A stretch of DNA of 64,000 nt from Chryseobacterium viscerum (GCF_025949665.1 NZ_JAPDFT010000001.1:3038001-3102000), one strand, 5' to 3'. Shown: positions 1 through 8,757, numbered from the stretch's first letter. Numbers and translations: made by a program. Notes: generated by a model not told the origin, from the sequence alone.

Positions 1-272
1 CCTTCTTCTGTTCCTTCTCCTAAATATCCTACGGCACAAAATAATACATTTGAATTGATATTATCAAATCTGTTGTAATCAATTTCTTTAGTCAGATCCA
101 GTTCAATGACTTCTGCCTGCTGCAAAAATTTCACATCAATATGTCTTGCAAACCGTTCTGTTGTTTCTTTATTTGAGGTAAAAAGATAGATTTTTTCAAA
201 CTTTTCTCCTTCCTGAAGTGCTTTTTCCACAAAAGCCTGTGCCACTTCAGATGTGCTTCCCAGAACTATCAT
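1..272 (-). CDS. SDR-family reductase, DprE2-like (partial, C-terminus beyond window)
   Basis: Only about the first 90 residues are inside the window. The protein starts MIVLGSTSEVAQAF, a Rossmann-type N-terminus with a G-S-T-S-E-V-A nucleotide-binding turn of the kind seen in short-chain dehydrogenases; a later segment reads NSNVLFCAVGYLGEG. Its ATG overlaps the stop codon of the DprE1-like oxidase by one base (TAATG), so the two are translationally coupled. By analogy with mycobacteria, where DprE1 oxidises and DprE2 reduces decaprenyl-phospho-ribose to the arabinose epimer, this would be the NAD(P)H-dependent reductase. The fold call is fairly safe; the specific role is inferred from the operon. 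Confidence 0.8.
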   Translation of the reverse strand, partial: MIVLGSTSEVAQAFVEKALQEGEKFEKIYLFTSNKETTERFARHIDVKFLQQAEVIELDLTKEIDYNRFDNINSNVLFCAVGYLGEGTEE

Positions 273-1591
273 TATGAATTGTTGTTTATGATTCTTTTGT
301 GCTGTAAAGACACAAATTTAGGATTTTGAATGTTTTTCAGATAATTGGTAAGTGATGATCTGCTCATGCTGTCCTTTGTAAGGTAAATCCTTCCTCCGAA
401 CTCCTGAACAATTGCATCCAGCTGATCTACCAGTTTTTTCAGTTTTGAATTGACTTTAAAATCCAGTGCCAGCGTATACCCTTCCACGGGAAATGAATTG
501 TAAGCCTCCGGATTATGTTTCCCAAAAAGTTTTAAAACCGCTAAGAATGATCCGTTTCCGCTTTTCGCAATCGTTTCAAGGATTCTTTTCATCCCTTCTT
601 TTCCTGCTTCCTTAGGAATCACCATCTGATATTGTATAAAACCTGATTTTCCGTAGATTTTATTCCAATCATTAATAGCATCCAAAGGATAAAAAAATGT
701 TTCGTAATCAATAAAGTTCTTAACTTCCTTCTTAGACTGTTTTTTATAGTAAAGCCAGTTGAATATTTTTACTGTAAGTGCATTCAGGACAAATCCCGGA
801 AAATAAAAAGGAACTGTAGGTGATAATTTTTTCTTTAATCTTAAAGGAGTTTTCGAAAACTTCTGGGGAAGCTCATGTTGAAAAGCGTGCTCGCCTCTCA
901 TCAGGATACTTCTTCCTATATTTTTTCCTTTCTGAAGACAATCGATCCATGCAACGGTATACGTCCAGTTTTCACTTTCATCAAACAGTTTAAAGATTTC
1001 ATCCAGGTTTTCTGCTTTGATGCTTTCCTGGCGAATGTATGCAGATTCAATATTTTTAAGCTTAAATTTTGCTGTAAGAATAATCCCTGTAAGTCCCATA
1101 CCACCGATCGTTGCCCAGAATTTCTCTGAATTTTCTTCTCTGGAACAAGTAATAATCTCCCCGCTCTCAGTCATGAGCTTGAATTCGATTACATATTCTG
1201 AAAAACATCCTTCTGCATGATGGTTTTTTCCATGAACATCGGAAGCAATAGCTCCTCCCACTGATATAAACTTTGTCCCCGGAGTAACATACAGGAAGTA
1301 TCCCTGTGGAACAGCGATTTCCAGAACATCTGAAAGCAGTACTCCGGATTCGCATTCTATCACTCCGTTTAAACGGTCAAAATTGATGAACTTATTTAAT
1401 TTTTTGGTTGAAAATATAGATTCTCCCAACGAAGCATCACCATAGCATCTTCCGTTTCCTCTGGCAATAATCTCGTTGTGATTGAGTACAAATTCTTTTA
1501 TTTTTTTGAAACTGTCCTCCGATCTCATTTCTTTCTCTACTACCGGGAAATTACCCCAGTTTGTAACTTTCTGTGTGAAATTAGGCTTCAT
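272..1591 (-). CDS. FAD-binding oxidoreductase, DprE1-like
   Basis: 439 residues. An N-terminal FAD_binding_4 domain carries RGNGRCYGDASLG (about 44-56), VGGAIASDVHGKNHH (111-125) and FWATIGGMGLTGII (158-171). A C-terminal substrate half has FFYPLDAINDW, GFIQYQMVIP (317-326) and EFGGRIYLTKDS (397-408). These stretches match what I recall of mycobacterial DprE1, the FAD oxidase that makes decaprenyl-phospho-2-keto-ribose, including the active-site lysine (K406 here). The position equivalent to the benzothiazinone-target Cys387 is A375 (segment GYTLALDF). The start overlaps the UbiA-like stop by four bases (ATGA). Substrate identity is inferred from the three-gene set; other aldonolactone-oxidase-type roles are possible but the motif match favours DprE1. 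Confidence 0.88.
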   Translation of the reverse strand: MKPNFTQKVTNWGNFPVVEKEMRSEDSFKKIKEFVLNHNEIIARGNGRCYGDASLGESIFSTKKLNKFINFDRLNGVIECESGVLLSDVLEIAVPQGYFLYVTPGTKFISVGGAIASDVHGKNHHAEGCFSEYVIEFKLMTESGEIITCSREENSEKFWATIGGMGLTGIILTAKFKLKNIESAYIRQESIKAENLDEIFKLFDESENWTYTVAWIDCLQKGKNIGRSILMRGEHAFQHELPQKFSKTPLRLKKKLSPTVPFYFPGFVLNALTVKIFNWLYYKKQSKKEVKNFIDYETFFYPLDAINDWNKIYGKSGFIQYQMVIPKEAGKEGMKRILETIAKSGNGSFLAVLKLFGKHNPEAYNSFPVEGYTLALDFKVNSKLKKLVDQLDAIVQEFGGRIYLTKDSMSRSSLTNYLKNIQNPKFVSLQHKRIINNNS

Positions 1592-2475
1592 TTCTTAAAA
1601 TAAATTTGAATTAAAAATGCAGCTACCCAAAGTACTAGGGTAACCTGTATATAGCGGTCCCTGTACACAATTTTTGTGGGAGATTCTGTTCTGTTATAAA
1701 CCAAGGTCTGCTGAAGGTATCTCAATAAGGCAAAAACCACGAAAATTACCGTATAAAAAACTCTTTCATGGAATCTTTCCTGAACTTCCGGTGACAGGGT
1801 AAACATCAGGTAGCACACAATAGCCAGTGTAATTGAAATGGATAATGCAATATCTGCAAACTGAACGTTATATCCATCTAATGCCCGTCTTGTTTTTCCT
1901 GAAACCTGAGCGTTGATAAGCTCTCCTCTTCTTTTTCCAATTGCCAGTACGAGTGCCAGCACAAACGTTAAGAGAATAGCCCATTGTGAAATACTGATTC
2001 CGGTAATATAACCGCCAGCCAATACACGAAGTACAAATCCTATAGCAATAATAAAAATATCGATGATAGGAACGTGCTTAAGTCTAAATGTATATGCCAG
2101 ATTCATCACCACATAGAAACCTATTATGATCGCAAACTTCCAAAGCAATTCATGGAAGTAGAGCTGTGTGAAAAATACAAGAATAATGTCTGTAATAACC
2201 AGACCGATAAGAATTCCTATGGCCTTTGCTTTTGAAATAGCACCGCTAGCCAAAGGTCTTCTTCTTTTTTCAGGATGCTTTCTGTCTGCTTCAATATCAT
2301 TATAATCATTCAGAATATACACAACACTTGCCGCAAGCGAAAAGATAACAAATGCGAAAATGCTTTTGGTAAGCAGATCTATGTTGGTAATATTACCTGA
2401 AAAGAAAAGAGGGACAAATACAAAAAGGTTTTTCACCCATTGCTCTACGCGGAGCAGCTTTAAATATTTCTTCAT
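1588..2475 (-). CDS. UbiA-family polyprenyl-phosphate phosphoribosyltransferase-like
   Basis: 295 residues, about eight hydrophobic helices, so an inner-membrane protein. The first Asp-rich motif is NDYNDIEADRKHP (56-68) followed by EKRRRPLASG, the arrangement typical of the UbiA subgroup that transfers 5-phosphoribose to decaprenyl phosphate (mycobacterial Rv3806c) rather than of quinone-type UbiA. It is the first gene of the operon and overlaps the DprE1-like gene by four bases. Together the set would make a polyprenyl-phospho-pentose donor used outside the cytoplasm. Family placement is firm; the phosphoribosyl donor role is inferred from motif flavour and neighbours. Confidence 0.85.
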   Translation of the reverse strand: MKKYLKLLRVEQWVKNLFVFVPLFFSGNITNIDLLTKSIFAFVIFSLAASVVYILNDYNDIEADRKHPEKRRRPLASGAISKAKAIGILIGLVITDIILVFFTQLYFHELLWKFAIIIGFYVVMNLAYTFRLKHVPIIDIFIIAIGFVLRVLAGGYITGISISQWAILLTFVLALVLAIGKRRGELINAQVSGKTRRALDGYNVQFADIALSISITLAIVCYLMFTLSPEVQERFHERVFYTVIFVVFALLRYLQQTLVYNRTESPTKIVYRDRYIQVTLVLWVAAFLIQIYFKK

Positions 2476-2530
2476 TTATGTTATTTCAAGTACAAAAATA
2501 ATAAATTCAAAATTTCTAGCATAAAAATAC

Positions 2531-2552
2531 AAAAAAAACCGCCGGGGCGGTC
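2531..2552 (-). terminator. Rho-independent terminator after the OmpA lipoprotein gene
   Basis: GC-rich hairpin ACCGC/GCGGT with a short CGGG loop, followed on the minus strand by eight T. It lies 30 bases beyond the OmpA-family stop and separates it from the UbiA operon. Confidence 0.85.
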
Positions 2553-2582
2553 TTTTACGAAAATATTTATATGTAAAATTAA

Positions 2583-3272
2583 TTACTGCCCTTGCTTGGC
2601 ATCATTAATCATTTTTTCATTTGCAGTGATTGCAAACTCTACTCTTCTGTTTTTAGCTCTTCCTTCATCCGTATCATTGCTTGCAACCGGCATATTTTTA
2701 CCTTCACCTTTTGTGAACATTCTGCTTGATGCAATTCCTTTTCCTACTAAATAAGCTTTTACAGCATCAGCTCTTCTTTGAGAAAGTGCCATGTTGTAAG
2801 CATCTTTACCTACGCTGTCTGTGTGTCCGTAGATATTGATATTGGTATCAGGGTTGTTTGCCAATACCTCACCTAGCTTGTCAAGGTTAGTCTGTGCAAC
2901 AGAAGTAAGGTTTGAAGAGTCAAATGCAAAGTTAACGATGCTTTCATTCATTGTTACTTTAATACCGTCTCCTACTCTTTCTACCTGAGCACCCGGCAAA
3001 GTTTCTTTAATATCTCTGGCCTGCTTATCCATTTTGTTACCGATAACATTACCAGCTACACCACCGATAATACCACCTAATACTGCACCAATAGCTCCGT
3101 TTCCTCCTTTCCCTACATTGTTCCCCAAGATACCTCCAAGTACTGCTCCTGAAGCAACACCTACTGCTGTACCTCTTTGTTGGTGATTTGAATTCTGAAC
3201 CGCTTCACAGCTTGTCAATAATAATGCTGATGACAAGAAAAGGGCTCCTACGTATGTTTTATTAAAATTCAT
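2583..3272 (-). CDS. OmpA-family lipoprotein with glycine-zipper region
   Basis: 229 residues. The signal ends in the lipobox LLTSC, predicting a lipid-anchored envelope protein. Residues about 33-85 are a Gly/Ala-rich zipper (repeated GAVLGGI-type units), and the C-terminal ~120 residues are an OmpA domain: INIYGHTDSVGKDAYNMALS, then RRADAVKAYL and GRAKNRRVEF, the peptidoglycan-binding signature. Architecture resembles YiaD/Pal-like proteins that tether the outer membrane to the cell wall. It is preceded by a lipocalin-like lipoprotein gene 25 bases upstream, probably the same transcript, and followed by a terminator. Confidence 0.9.
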   Translation of the reverse strand: MNFNKTYVGALFLSSALLLTSCEAVQNSNHQQRGTAVGVASGAVLGGILGNNVGKGGNGAIGAVLGGIIGGVAGNVIGNKMDKQARDIKETLPGAQVERVGDGIKVTMNESIVNFAFDSSNLTSVAQTNLDKLGEVLANNPDTNINIYGHTDSVGKDAYNMALSQRRADAVKAYLVGKGIASSRMFTKGEGKNMPVASNDTDEGRAKNRRVEFAITANEKMINDAKQGQ

Positions 3273-3297
3273 TTTTTTGATCTTTTATGTTGATAAA

Positions 3298-3789
3298 TTA
3301 TTTCATTCCTGCTCTCTGGAAGTTGTAAACTACTTTTACATTGCCTCCTTCAAAAGGAACATCTTGCTCAAGTGAAAACTGATCTGTTGTCTGATTGATC
3401 ATTGTAAGACTGTATCCTACAGAGTTTTGTTTTGCTTTTGTACCTGCAGCAATTTTTTTAAACATAAACGTGTTACCGTCTTTTACTTCAAACTTGATAG
3501 GCTGTGTAATTGCCGGGCAATCTCCACCTCCGTTTAAAGTATATGCCCCTGTCCAGTTGTTAGGAATTAATCTCCAGTGACTTCCTACAAAACATTGTGC
3601 GTCTGCACCTTCGTCAAAAGGCTTGATTTTATATCCTTTTTCGTAATCTATACTTACGATTTGCCAATCTCCTTTCATTTTCAGAAAGTCTGCTCTTTGA
3701 TTTTGAGACGTAGCTGCTTTGTTAACAGAGGAACACGACACTGCAAAAAGTGATGTTCCCAACATCCCTGCAAGTAGTAACTTTTTCAT
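3298..3789 (-). CDS. Lipocalin-family lipoprotein
   Basis: 163 residues with a lipoprotein signal (lipobox AVSC). The mature part begins a lipocalin-type barrel: LKMKGDWQIVSIDY is the G-x-W first strand, and the rest alternates short beta strands (YTLNGGG, IKFEVKDGNTFMFKK, YSLTMINQTTDQFSL). Such Bacteroidota lipocalin-like lipoproteins sit in the envelope and may bind small lipids; no ligand can be read from sequence. It lies 25 bases upstream of the OmpA-family gene, so the two likely form a two-gene operon of envelope lipoproteins. Confidence 0.8.
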   Translation of the reverse strand: MKKLLLAGMLGTSLFAVSCSSVNKAATSQNQRADFLKMKGDWQIVSIDYEKGYKIKPFDEGADAQCFVGSHWRLIPNNWTGAYTLNGGGDCPAITQPIKFEVKDGNTFMFKKIAAGTKAKQNSVGYSLTMINQTTDQFSLEQDVPFEGGNVKVVYNFQRAGMK

Positions 3790-3859
3790 TTTGTTGTTTA
3801 TTATTTTGTTACTATAAAGTTACAAAAAACCGTGCCAAAATTTAAAATAAAAAACAAAA

Positions 3860-3880
3860 AGTCCGAAAAAAATTCGGACT
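3860..3880 (-). terminator. Rho-independent terminator after the S8 peptidase gene
   Basis: Hairpin AGTCCGAA/TTCGGACT with a short A-rich loop, followed on the minus strand by a T-rich run; it lies 34 bases past the subtilase stop codon. Confidence 0.85.
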
Positions 3881-3914
3881 CTTTATGGTTTCTCCTTAAA
3901 CACAGGGAGATAAA

Positions 3915-5597
3915 TTATTTTTTAACAGCCTTTTTTACGGATTTCGAAGGCTTAGCAGGGCCTGACGGCTTTCCTTTGTAGAAATTGGTATAGGCATATT
4001 CTGCGGCTTTTTTCAAATCGATAACTCCTCCTGCCTGCGATTGATCTGTAAATCCGTCTACAGTACTTGGATTGCTGCTTTTCACAAGTGCTTCAATGAT
4101 CTGATAAGGCTTCAGATCCGGCATGTATGCTAATAAAACAGCTGCACCTCCAGCTACTACAGGGGAAGCCATAGAAGTTCCCTGAAGGTATTTGTATTCG
4201 TTTTTAGGAACGGTAGAATAGATTTCTTCTCCCGGAGCGAAAACATTTACCATTTTTTTATTATAGTTAGAAAAATCAGCTCTTAAAGCGCTGTTTTTAT
4301 TGGTACTTGCTCCTACTACAAGAACATTGCTCACAAATGGTTTCTCGTCAGTAACATTTTTAAAGTTGGTAGGAAATGCCAAATGTTCTGCTACATCTTC
4401 ATTTTCGTTACCTGCAGCTTTTACTAAAAGAACCCCTTTATCTTCAGCATATTTAAAAGCATCCCAAACTACATTTTTACCTGGAGAAACGGGTTTCCCA
4501 AAGCTCATGTTCAAAACTTTTGCTCCGTTATCTACTGCATATCTGATAGCGTTTGCAACATCTTTATCTCTTTCATCACCGTTTGGAACCGTTCTTACAG
4601 ACATGATCTTAGCAACTTTTGAAGCTACCCCATACTGAATTTCTTTTCCTTGCGGAAGCCCTGCAATGATTCCGGCTACGTGAGTTCCATGTTCTGCATC
4701 CGGTCCTTCATAATGATTGTTACCATAGCTTTTTTCAGAATAGTCATCATAGTTATCTCCTACAATTTCTTTTCTGGTATCGTAAGAAAGATCATACTGT
4801 TTTGCTGCCGGAGCAAAATGGTCTATTGCCTCCTTCATTTCTTCCTTCATCTTTTTTTCAAATTCAGCGGAAGATTTCCCTTTGAATTCAGGACTTTGAG
4901 AAATCTGCCCCAGGAATTCCAATGCGATTGCATCTTTCTGGTCTGTAGGAGCTTTAATTGCGGAAAGTGTTTCAGCTGTCACAGGCTTACCTCCCAATAA
5001 TTTTACCATATTAGGAATCAGCTCATTCAGCATAGAATAGGTTTTGAAATTCTGTACAGCCTCGATACTTTTTTTATTGAACATATCTTTGGCCTTCATA
5101 TACATATCAAACTCTTCTTTCATCTGAGCCTGATTAGCTTTATTCTTAGTAGAATCACTTCCTTCAAAAACAGGTTTGTATTTGGCAACAACTCTTGTCA
5201 CTTCCATGTTGTCAATATCAACATCACCGTTTTTACCTCCTATGAAGTTCCAGCCGTGTACATCATCAATATATCCGTTTCCGTCATCATCTTTACCATT
5301 TCCGGGAATTTCATTAGGGTTTGACCAAAGGTTCTTTACCAATCCGGGGTGGTCTACCTGTACTCCACTATCCAAAACTCCCACCACAACTGTTTTAGGC
5401 TTCAGCCCTTTAGATTCCAAGTATTTATAAGCATTTGCCGTATTTACCCCATATACTTTTGAAGTTGCAAAATCTTTATGATACCAAGTCATCAGATCTT
5501 TATCTTCATTTGGATCAATACTTTTAGCTTTAGATTCCTGTGCAAAAGAAAAACTAAAACCTGCTAAAAAAACTGCAGCTAATAATACCTTTTTCAT
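3915..5597 (-). CDS. Secreted S8-family (subtilisin-like) serine peptidase
   Basis: 560 residues with a Sec signal peptide (cleavage near SFAQ-E). The complete catalytic triad is visible: D76 in GVLDSGVQVDHPG, H303 in AEHGTHVAGI, S475 in GTSMASPVVAGG, with the oxyanion asparagine N397 in AAGNENED. About 190 residues, largely Lys/Glu-rich and helical, lie between the Asp and His motifs, an insertion seen in Bacteroidota subtilases. The C-terminus is a Lys/Pro/Ser tail, not a T9SS sorting domain, so a periplasmic location or export by another route is likely. Expressed alone, with its own terminator. Confidence 0.93.
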   Translation of the reverse strand: MKKVLLAAVFLAGFSFSFAQESKAKSIDPNEDKDLMTWYHKDFATSKVYGVNTANAYKYLESKGLKPKTVVVGVLDSGVQVDHPGLVKNLWSNPNEIPGNGKDDDGNGYIDDVHGWNFIGGKNGDVDIDNMEVTRVVAKYKPVFEGSDSTKNKANQAQMKEEFDMYMKAKDMFNKKSIEAVQNFKTYSMLNELIPNMVKLLGGKPVTAETLSAIKAPTDQKDAIALEFLGQISQSPEFKGKSSAEFEKKMKEEMKEAIDHFAPAAKQYDLSYDTRKEIVGDNYDDYSEKSYGNNHYEGPDAEHGTHVAGIIAGLPQGKEIQYGVASKVAKIMSVRTVPNGDERDKDVANAIRYAVDNGAKVLNMSFGKPVSPGKNVVWDAFKYAEDKGVLLVKAAGNENEDVAEHLAFPTNFKNVTDEKPFVSNVLVVGASTNKNSALRADFSNYNKKMVNVFAPGEEIYSTVPKNEYKYLQGTSMASPVVAGGAAVLLAYMPDLKPYQIIEALVKSSNPSTVDGFTDQSQAGGVIDLKKAAEYAYTNFYKGKPSGPAKPSKSVKKAVKK

Positions 5598-5683
5598 ATG
5601 TTGAAATTTATTTTTTAAAGAGATATACCAATCGCCAACTTTATCTGTTGTCTGTTGAAAATTTCATGGATAGCGATGGTATG

Positions 5684-6301
5684 CTAATATGATTGTTTTA
5701 TATTTTTTATATACACTAATGACTCCGGTCCTTTATTGCAAATAAGATCCAGAACCGACAGGTCTTCCAAAAAGCCTAATTTATCAGAAAACGTCTGGTA
5801 ATACTCTTCCATTTGAAACTCTGAAGGAAGCTTTGCCGAAAACTTTTCTCTGAAATTGATACTTTCAGGATTTTTGATATATTCTTCATTCAAAGAGTGT
5901 GCCTTTTCTGTTTTCAGTATCTGTTGGATGATCTCTATACCTTTAAGGTTAAAATCAAGAAGATACTTTTCCTGAAGATCAAATATTTTTCTGAACTTAT
6001 CTTCATAGTATTCAAAATAAGGAGAACTCTGATATGCCGTTTTTATTGATTTCCAATGAAGGGCTCTCCAATCTTCACGATAAGAGATCTCAACATCTTT
6101 AAATTCTCTTTTTCCGTTATGATGGATAGGAATTATTAAGGACAACTTTCCGTTGGCTCCATAGATGTTTGCTCTGTTTCTATAAGTCTGTTTGGGAAAA
6201 CTTTCAAACTGTTCCAATGTAATTTCATTCTCAGGATTTAATAATACTGAAAACCATGAAATTGGGGGCATATAAAATGCCGGTAATAAAATATTTTGCA
6301 T
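5684..6301 (-). CDS. WbqC-family protein
   Basis: 205 residues. The N-terminus (ILLPAFYMPPISWFSVLLNP), FPKQTYRNRANIYGANGKL and the YREDWRALHWKSIKTAYQSS segment are characteristic of the WbqC family, first noted in O-antigen clusters and of uncertain biochemical role. It starts 11 bases after the stop of the signal-peptidase-like gene, apparently the last gene of the lepB operon. Whether it acts in glycan synthesis or protein export cannot be told here. Confidence 0.85.
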   Translation of the reverse strand: MQNILLPAFYMPPISWFSVLLNPENEITLEQFESFPKQTYRNRANIYGANGKLSLIIPIHHNGKREFKDVEISYREDWRALHWKSIKTAYQSSPYFEYYEDKFRKIFDLQEKYLLDFNLKGIEIIQQILKTEKAHSLNEEYIKNPESINFREKFSAKLPSEFQMEEYYQTFSDKLGFLEDLSVLDLICNKGPESLVYIKNIKQSY

Positions 6302-6312
6302 AATAATATAAT

Positions 6313-6987
6313 CTAGTTTCTAGGGTAAATTACTCGTCCTACAGCATCTTTCTCATCAATAAAGCCTAAATAACGGGAATCTAAACTTGCATTACGATTA
6401 TCTCCTAAAAAGAATAATTTTCCACTTGGAACTTTTATTGGTCCAAAGTTATCTGCATTCCAATCTTTATGATAAATTTTGCGAATATCCTGATCTGTAT
6501 TTGGATTTATAAACCTTTCATGAAAGAAATTATTATTAAGTTCTTTATCACTTAACTGAGTAATGAAGTAATTATCATCAATCTGAAAGATTTCACTTTC
6601 TTCAGTTCCTTTAAATAGGAGGTCATTTGCATAGCCTCTGTCTATTTTATAAGAATGCTTCACATTAAACTTACCTATCAATGTATTATTAACGTATAAT
6701 TCTCCATTCTTAATTAAAATCTCATCATTTTCCGTTCCTATTAATCTTTGCACATAGACACCTTGAGGGTAATCTAAATTATTCTGATTGTATGCAATCA
6801 TTTTAAACTTGACATAAGGAAGGATGTTAGTCATCACAATAAATGACTTTTTTTTGATGGTAGGTTCATTGCCTGCCGTTGGTACAAAAGCATATTGCAA
6901 AACCCCGGAGAGTTTTGCAATAAAAAAAAGAGTTACAATAAAGCTACCTATTAAAAGGACTCTATTAAATATTTTACTTTTAAACAC
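6313..6987 (-). CDS. Signal peptidase I-like protein lacking the Ser/Lys dyad
   Basis: 224 residues, one N-terminal membrane helix (about 9-29). It aligns by eye to the S26 family: PTAGNEPT (36-43) stands where the active LepB upstream has PTGSMERT, so the nucleophile serine is G39; VYVQRLIG stands where LepB has YVKRCVA, so the general-base lysine is Q80. Box E is intact (FLGDNRNASLDSRYLGF). The start is GTG, overlapping the lepB stop by one base (TAGTG). This reads as a catalytically dead paralogue, perhaps a scaffold or regulator of the peptidase encoded directly upstream; an unusual active mechanism is less likely. The gene is otherwise intact. Confidence 0.85.
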   Translation of the reverse strand: MFKSKIFNRVLLIGSFIVTLFFIAKLSGVLQYAFVPTAGNEPTIKKKSFIVMTNILPYVKFKMIAYNQNNLDYPQGVYVQRLIGTENDEILIKNGELYVNNTLIGKFNVKHSYKIDRGYANDLLFKGTEESEIFQIDDNYFITQLSDKELNNNFFHERFINPNTDQDIRKIYHKDWNADNFGPIKVPSGKLFFLGDNRNASLDSRYLGFIDEKDAVGRVIYPRN

Positions 6988-8630
6988 TATTCTTCAGTTT
7001 TTTTCTTTCTGAATAATTTCACGAAATATTCCCATCCGAAGAACAAGATCAGGATCATCGCTGCAATCCACCAGTAAGAGGTTTTATTAGCTTCTCCTGT
7101 ATTGGTTGCTTTAAACATTCTTTCCCAGCGGATTTTGAATGGTGCCTGATAAGTAGAACTGCTGTCTGCAAAAGCACCCTGAAGGCTCATCCATGTAAAC
7201 ATCGGCTTTCCTACAATATTTTCTTCCGGAACGAAACCAAAGAATCTTGCATCTAACGAAGCATCTCTGTTGTCTCCTACCATCATATAATAATCCTGCT
7301 GAATGGTATATTGGCTCGCTTCTTTTCCGTTGATAAAGATCTTCCCGTTCTTTTTCTCTAAGCTATTGTGTTCATATTCAGAAATGATCCACTGATAGGT
7401 TGGAAGTGTTTCCTGGTTGATGGCTACAACGTCTCCTTTTTTAGGAATTCTAAGCGGTCCGTACCAATCCTGATTCCAAGGTTTATTAATCGGGAAGATA
7501 GATTGTGTAGTATCAATCTTTGTTTTGGCTTCATCTCTGTAATATACTGCAGCTTCTCCTTTTGTCGAAACTTCTTCTTTCATATCAAGAACATGAGGAA
7601 GTTCTTTAATTTCTTTGGCAGTTTTATCCGTTAACCCCTGAAAACCATAAATAAACCCTCCGTTGTCCTGTTGAAACTCCTGAACCGGTAAAAATCCATA
7701 AGCTTTATATAAAGTTGGGATATCTAATTGAGCATCTGTGGTTACAATGTATCTGTGCTGCACTTCCTGATCTCCTAAAACTACTTCCGGCTTTCCGTTA
7801 ACGAAAAGTCTTCCGGCTCTCATTTCAAAAGTATCTCCTGCTGTGGCAACACATCTTTTTACATAAGGATCTTTTCTATCGATCGCTGTATGTACAGAAT
7901 CCTGAGGATAGTTGAAAACAACCACATCATTTTTCTGTGGCTTGTTGAATTGTAAAATTCTTGTGTAGGGAAGCTTTACTGCGTCTACGTAAGATTTCGG
8001 ATCATCTTTCGGGTTGCCTTTCTGTCCTGTATCCATAATTGTCCCCTGAAGGAAAGGTATTGCTACCGGACGCATCGGAAGTCTGTAACCATAGCTCCAT
8101 TTGTTTACAAAAAGGAAGTCACCCACCAATAATGTTCTTTCCATAGATCCCGTAGGAATACCAAAAGGCTGTGTTACAAAAACGTGGATAATGGTTGCAA
8201 AAACTACTGCGAAGGTAATTGAACCTACAAATGTATCTTTCTTTTTATCATTCTTTTCTTCGTCTGTAAGAAACAGGTCGTTTGCATTTTCATCTTCTAA
8301 CTCTACATCCTTAGAATAGTTGATTACTGCCATATAAATAAACGGCAGAATCACGGTAAGAATCTGATCTTTGAAAAGGGTTTTCCCAAACTTTTTCACT
8401 AAGTAAAGGTGAAAAACAGACATCATGATTGGCCCTACAATCGGAAGATAGGACAGAATCGCCCACCATTTCGGATGTTTTGTTTCTTTCAGAATAATGA
8501 AATAGTTATAAAAAGGGATAAAAGCAAATAAAGGGCTATAGCCCATTTTCTTGAACAGTTTCCAAGATGAAATGCCCATCAATACGGATAGTATGAGGAC
8601 ATATACTGTATAAGTTAAAAAATAATTCAT
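6987..8630 (-). CDS. lepB: Signal peptidase I
   Basis: 547 residues, much longer than E. coli LepB (324). Residues 1-105 hold a DUF5684-like membrane domain (WKLFKKMGYSPLFAFIPFYN), then an acidic linker, a membrane helix (about 135-153) and the S26 catalytic domain with nucleophile S162 in IPTGSMERTL, general base K258 in YVKRC, and box E GDNRDASLDARFFGF. A large insertion (about 270-400) separates the dyad from box E, as in other Bacteroidota. A final membrane helix follows. It removes signal peptides of exported proteins at the inner membrane. It heads a cluster with its pseudoenzyme paralogue and WbqC. Confidence 0.95.
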   Translation of the reverse strand: MNYFLTYTVYVLILSVLMGISSWKLFKKMGYSPLFAFIPFYNYFIILKETKHPKWWAILSYLPIVGPIMMSVFHLYLVKKFGKTLFKDQILTVILPFIYMAVINYSKDVELEDENANDLFLTDEEKNDKKKDTFVGSITFAVVFATIIHVFVTQPFGIPTGSMERTLLVGDFLFVNKWSYGYRLPMRPVAIPFLQGTIMDTGQKGNPKDDPKSYVDAVKLPYTRILQFNKPQKNDVVVFNYPQDSVHTAIDRKDPYVKRCVATAGDTFEMRAGRLFVNGKPEVVLGDQEVQHRYIVTTDAQLDIPTLYKAYGFLPVQEFQQDNGGFIYGFQGLTDKTAKEIKELPHVLDMKEEVSTKGEAAVYYRDEAKTKIDTTQSIFPINKPWNQDWYGPLRIPKKGDVVAINQETLPTYQWIISEYEHNSLEKKNGKIFINGKEASQYTIQQDYYMMVGDNRDASLDARFFGFVPEENIVGKPMFTWMSLQGAFADSSSTYQAPFKIRWERMFKATNTGEANKTSYWWIAAMILILFFGWEYFVKLFRKKKTEE

Positions 8631-8652
8631 AAATTTTTTGTGCCTATTCTTA

Positions 8653-8721
8653 TGATAAAAATGATGAGCAATAAATGATAAAAGCAGTCCGCTGTTTACA
8701 ATTCACTATTCATCATTTTTT
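8653..8721. repeat. Intergenic imperfect inverted repeat (AATGATGA-type)
   Basis: Arms AAAATGATGAgcAAT... and ...ATTcATCATTTT face each other across about 30 bases in the lepB-dapB spacer. Similar ATAAATGAT-type hairpins occur at 11056-11117 and 44021-44073, suggesting a dispersed family. Confidence 0.5.
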
Positions 8722-8757
8722 GTTTATTGGTCTGCAATTTACAGAATTTGTTACAAA

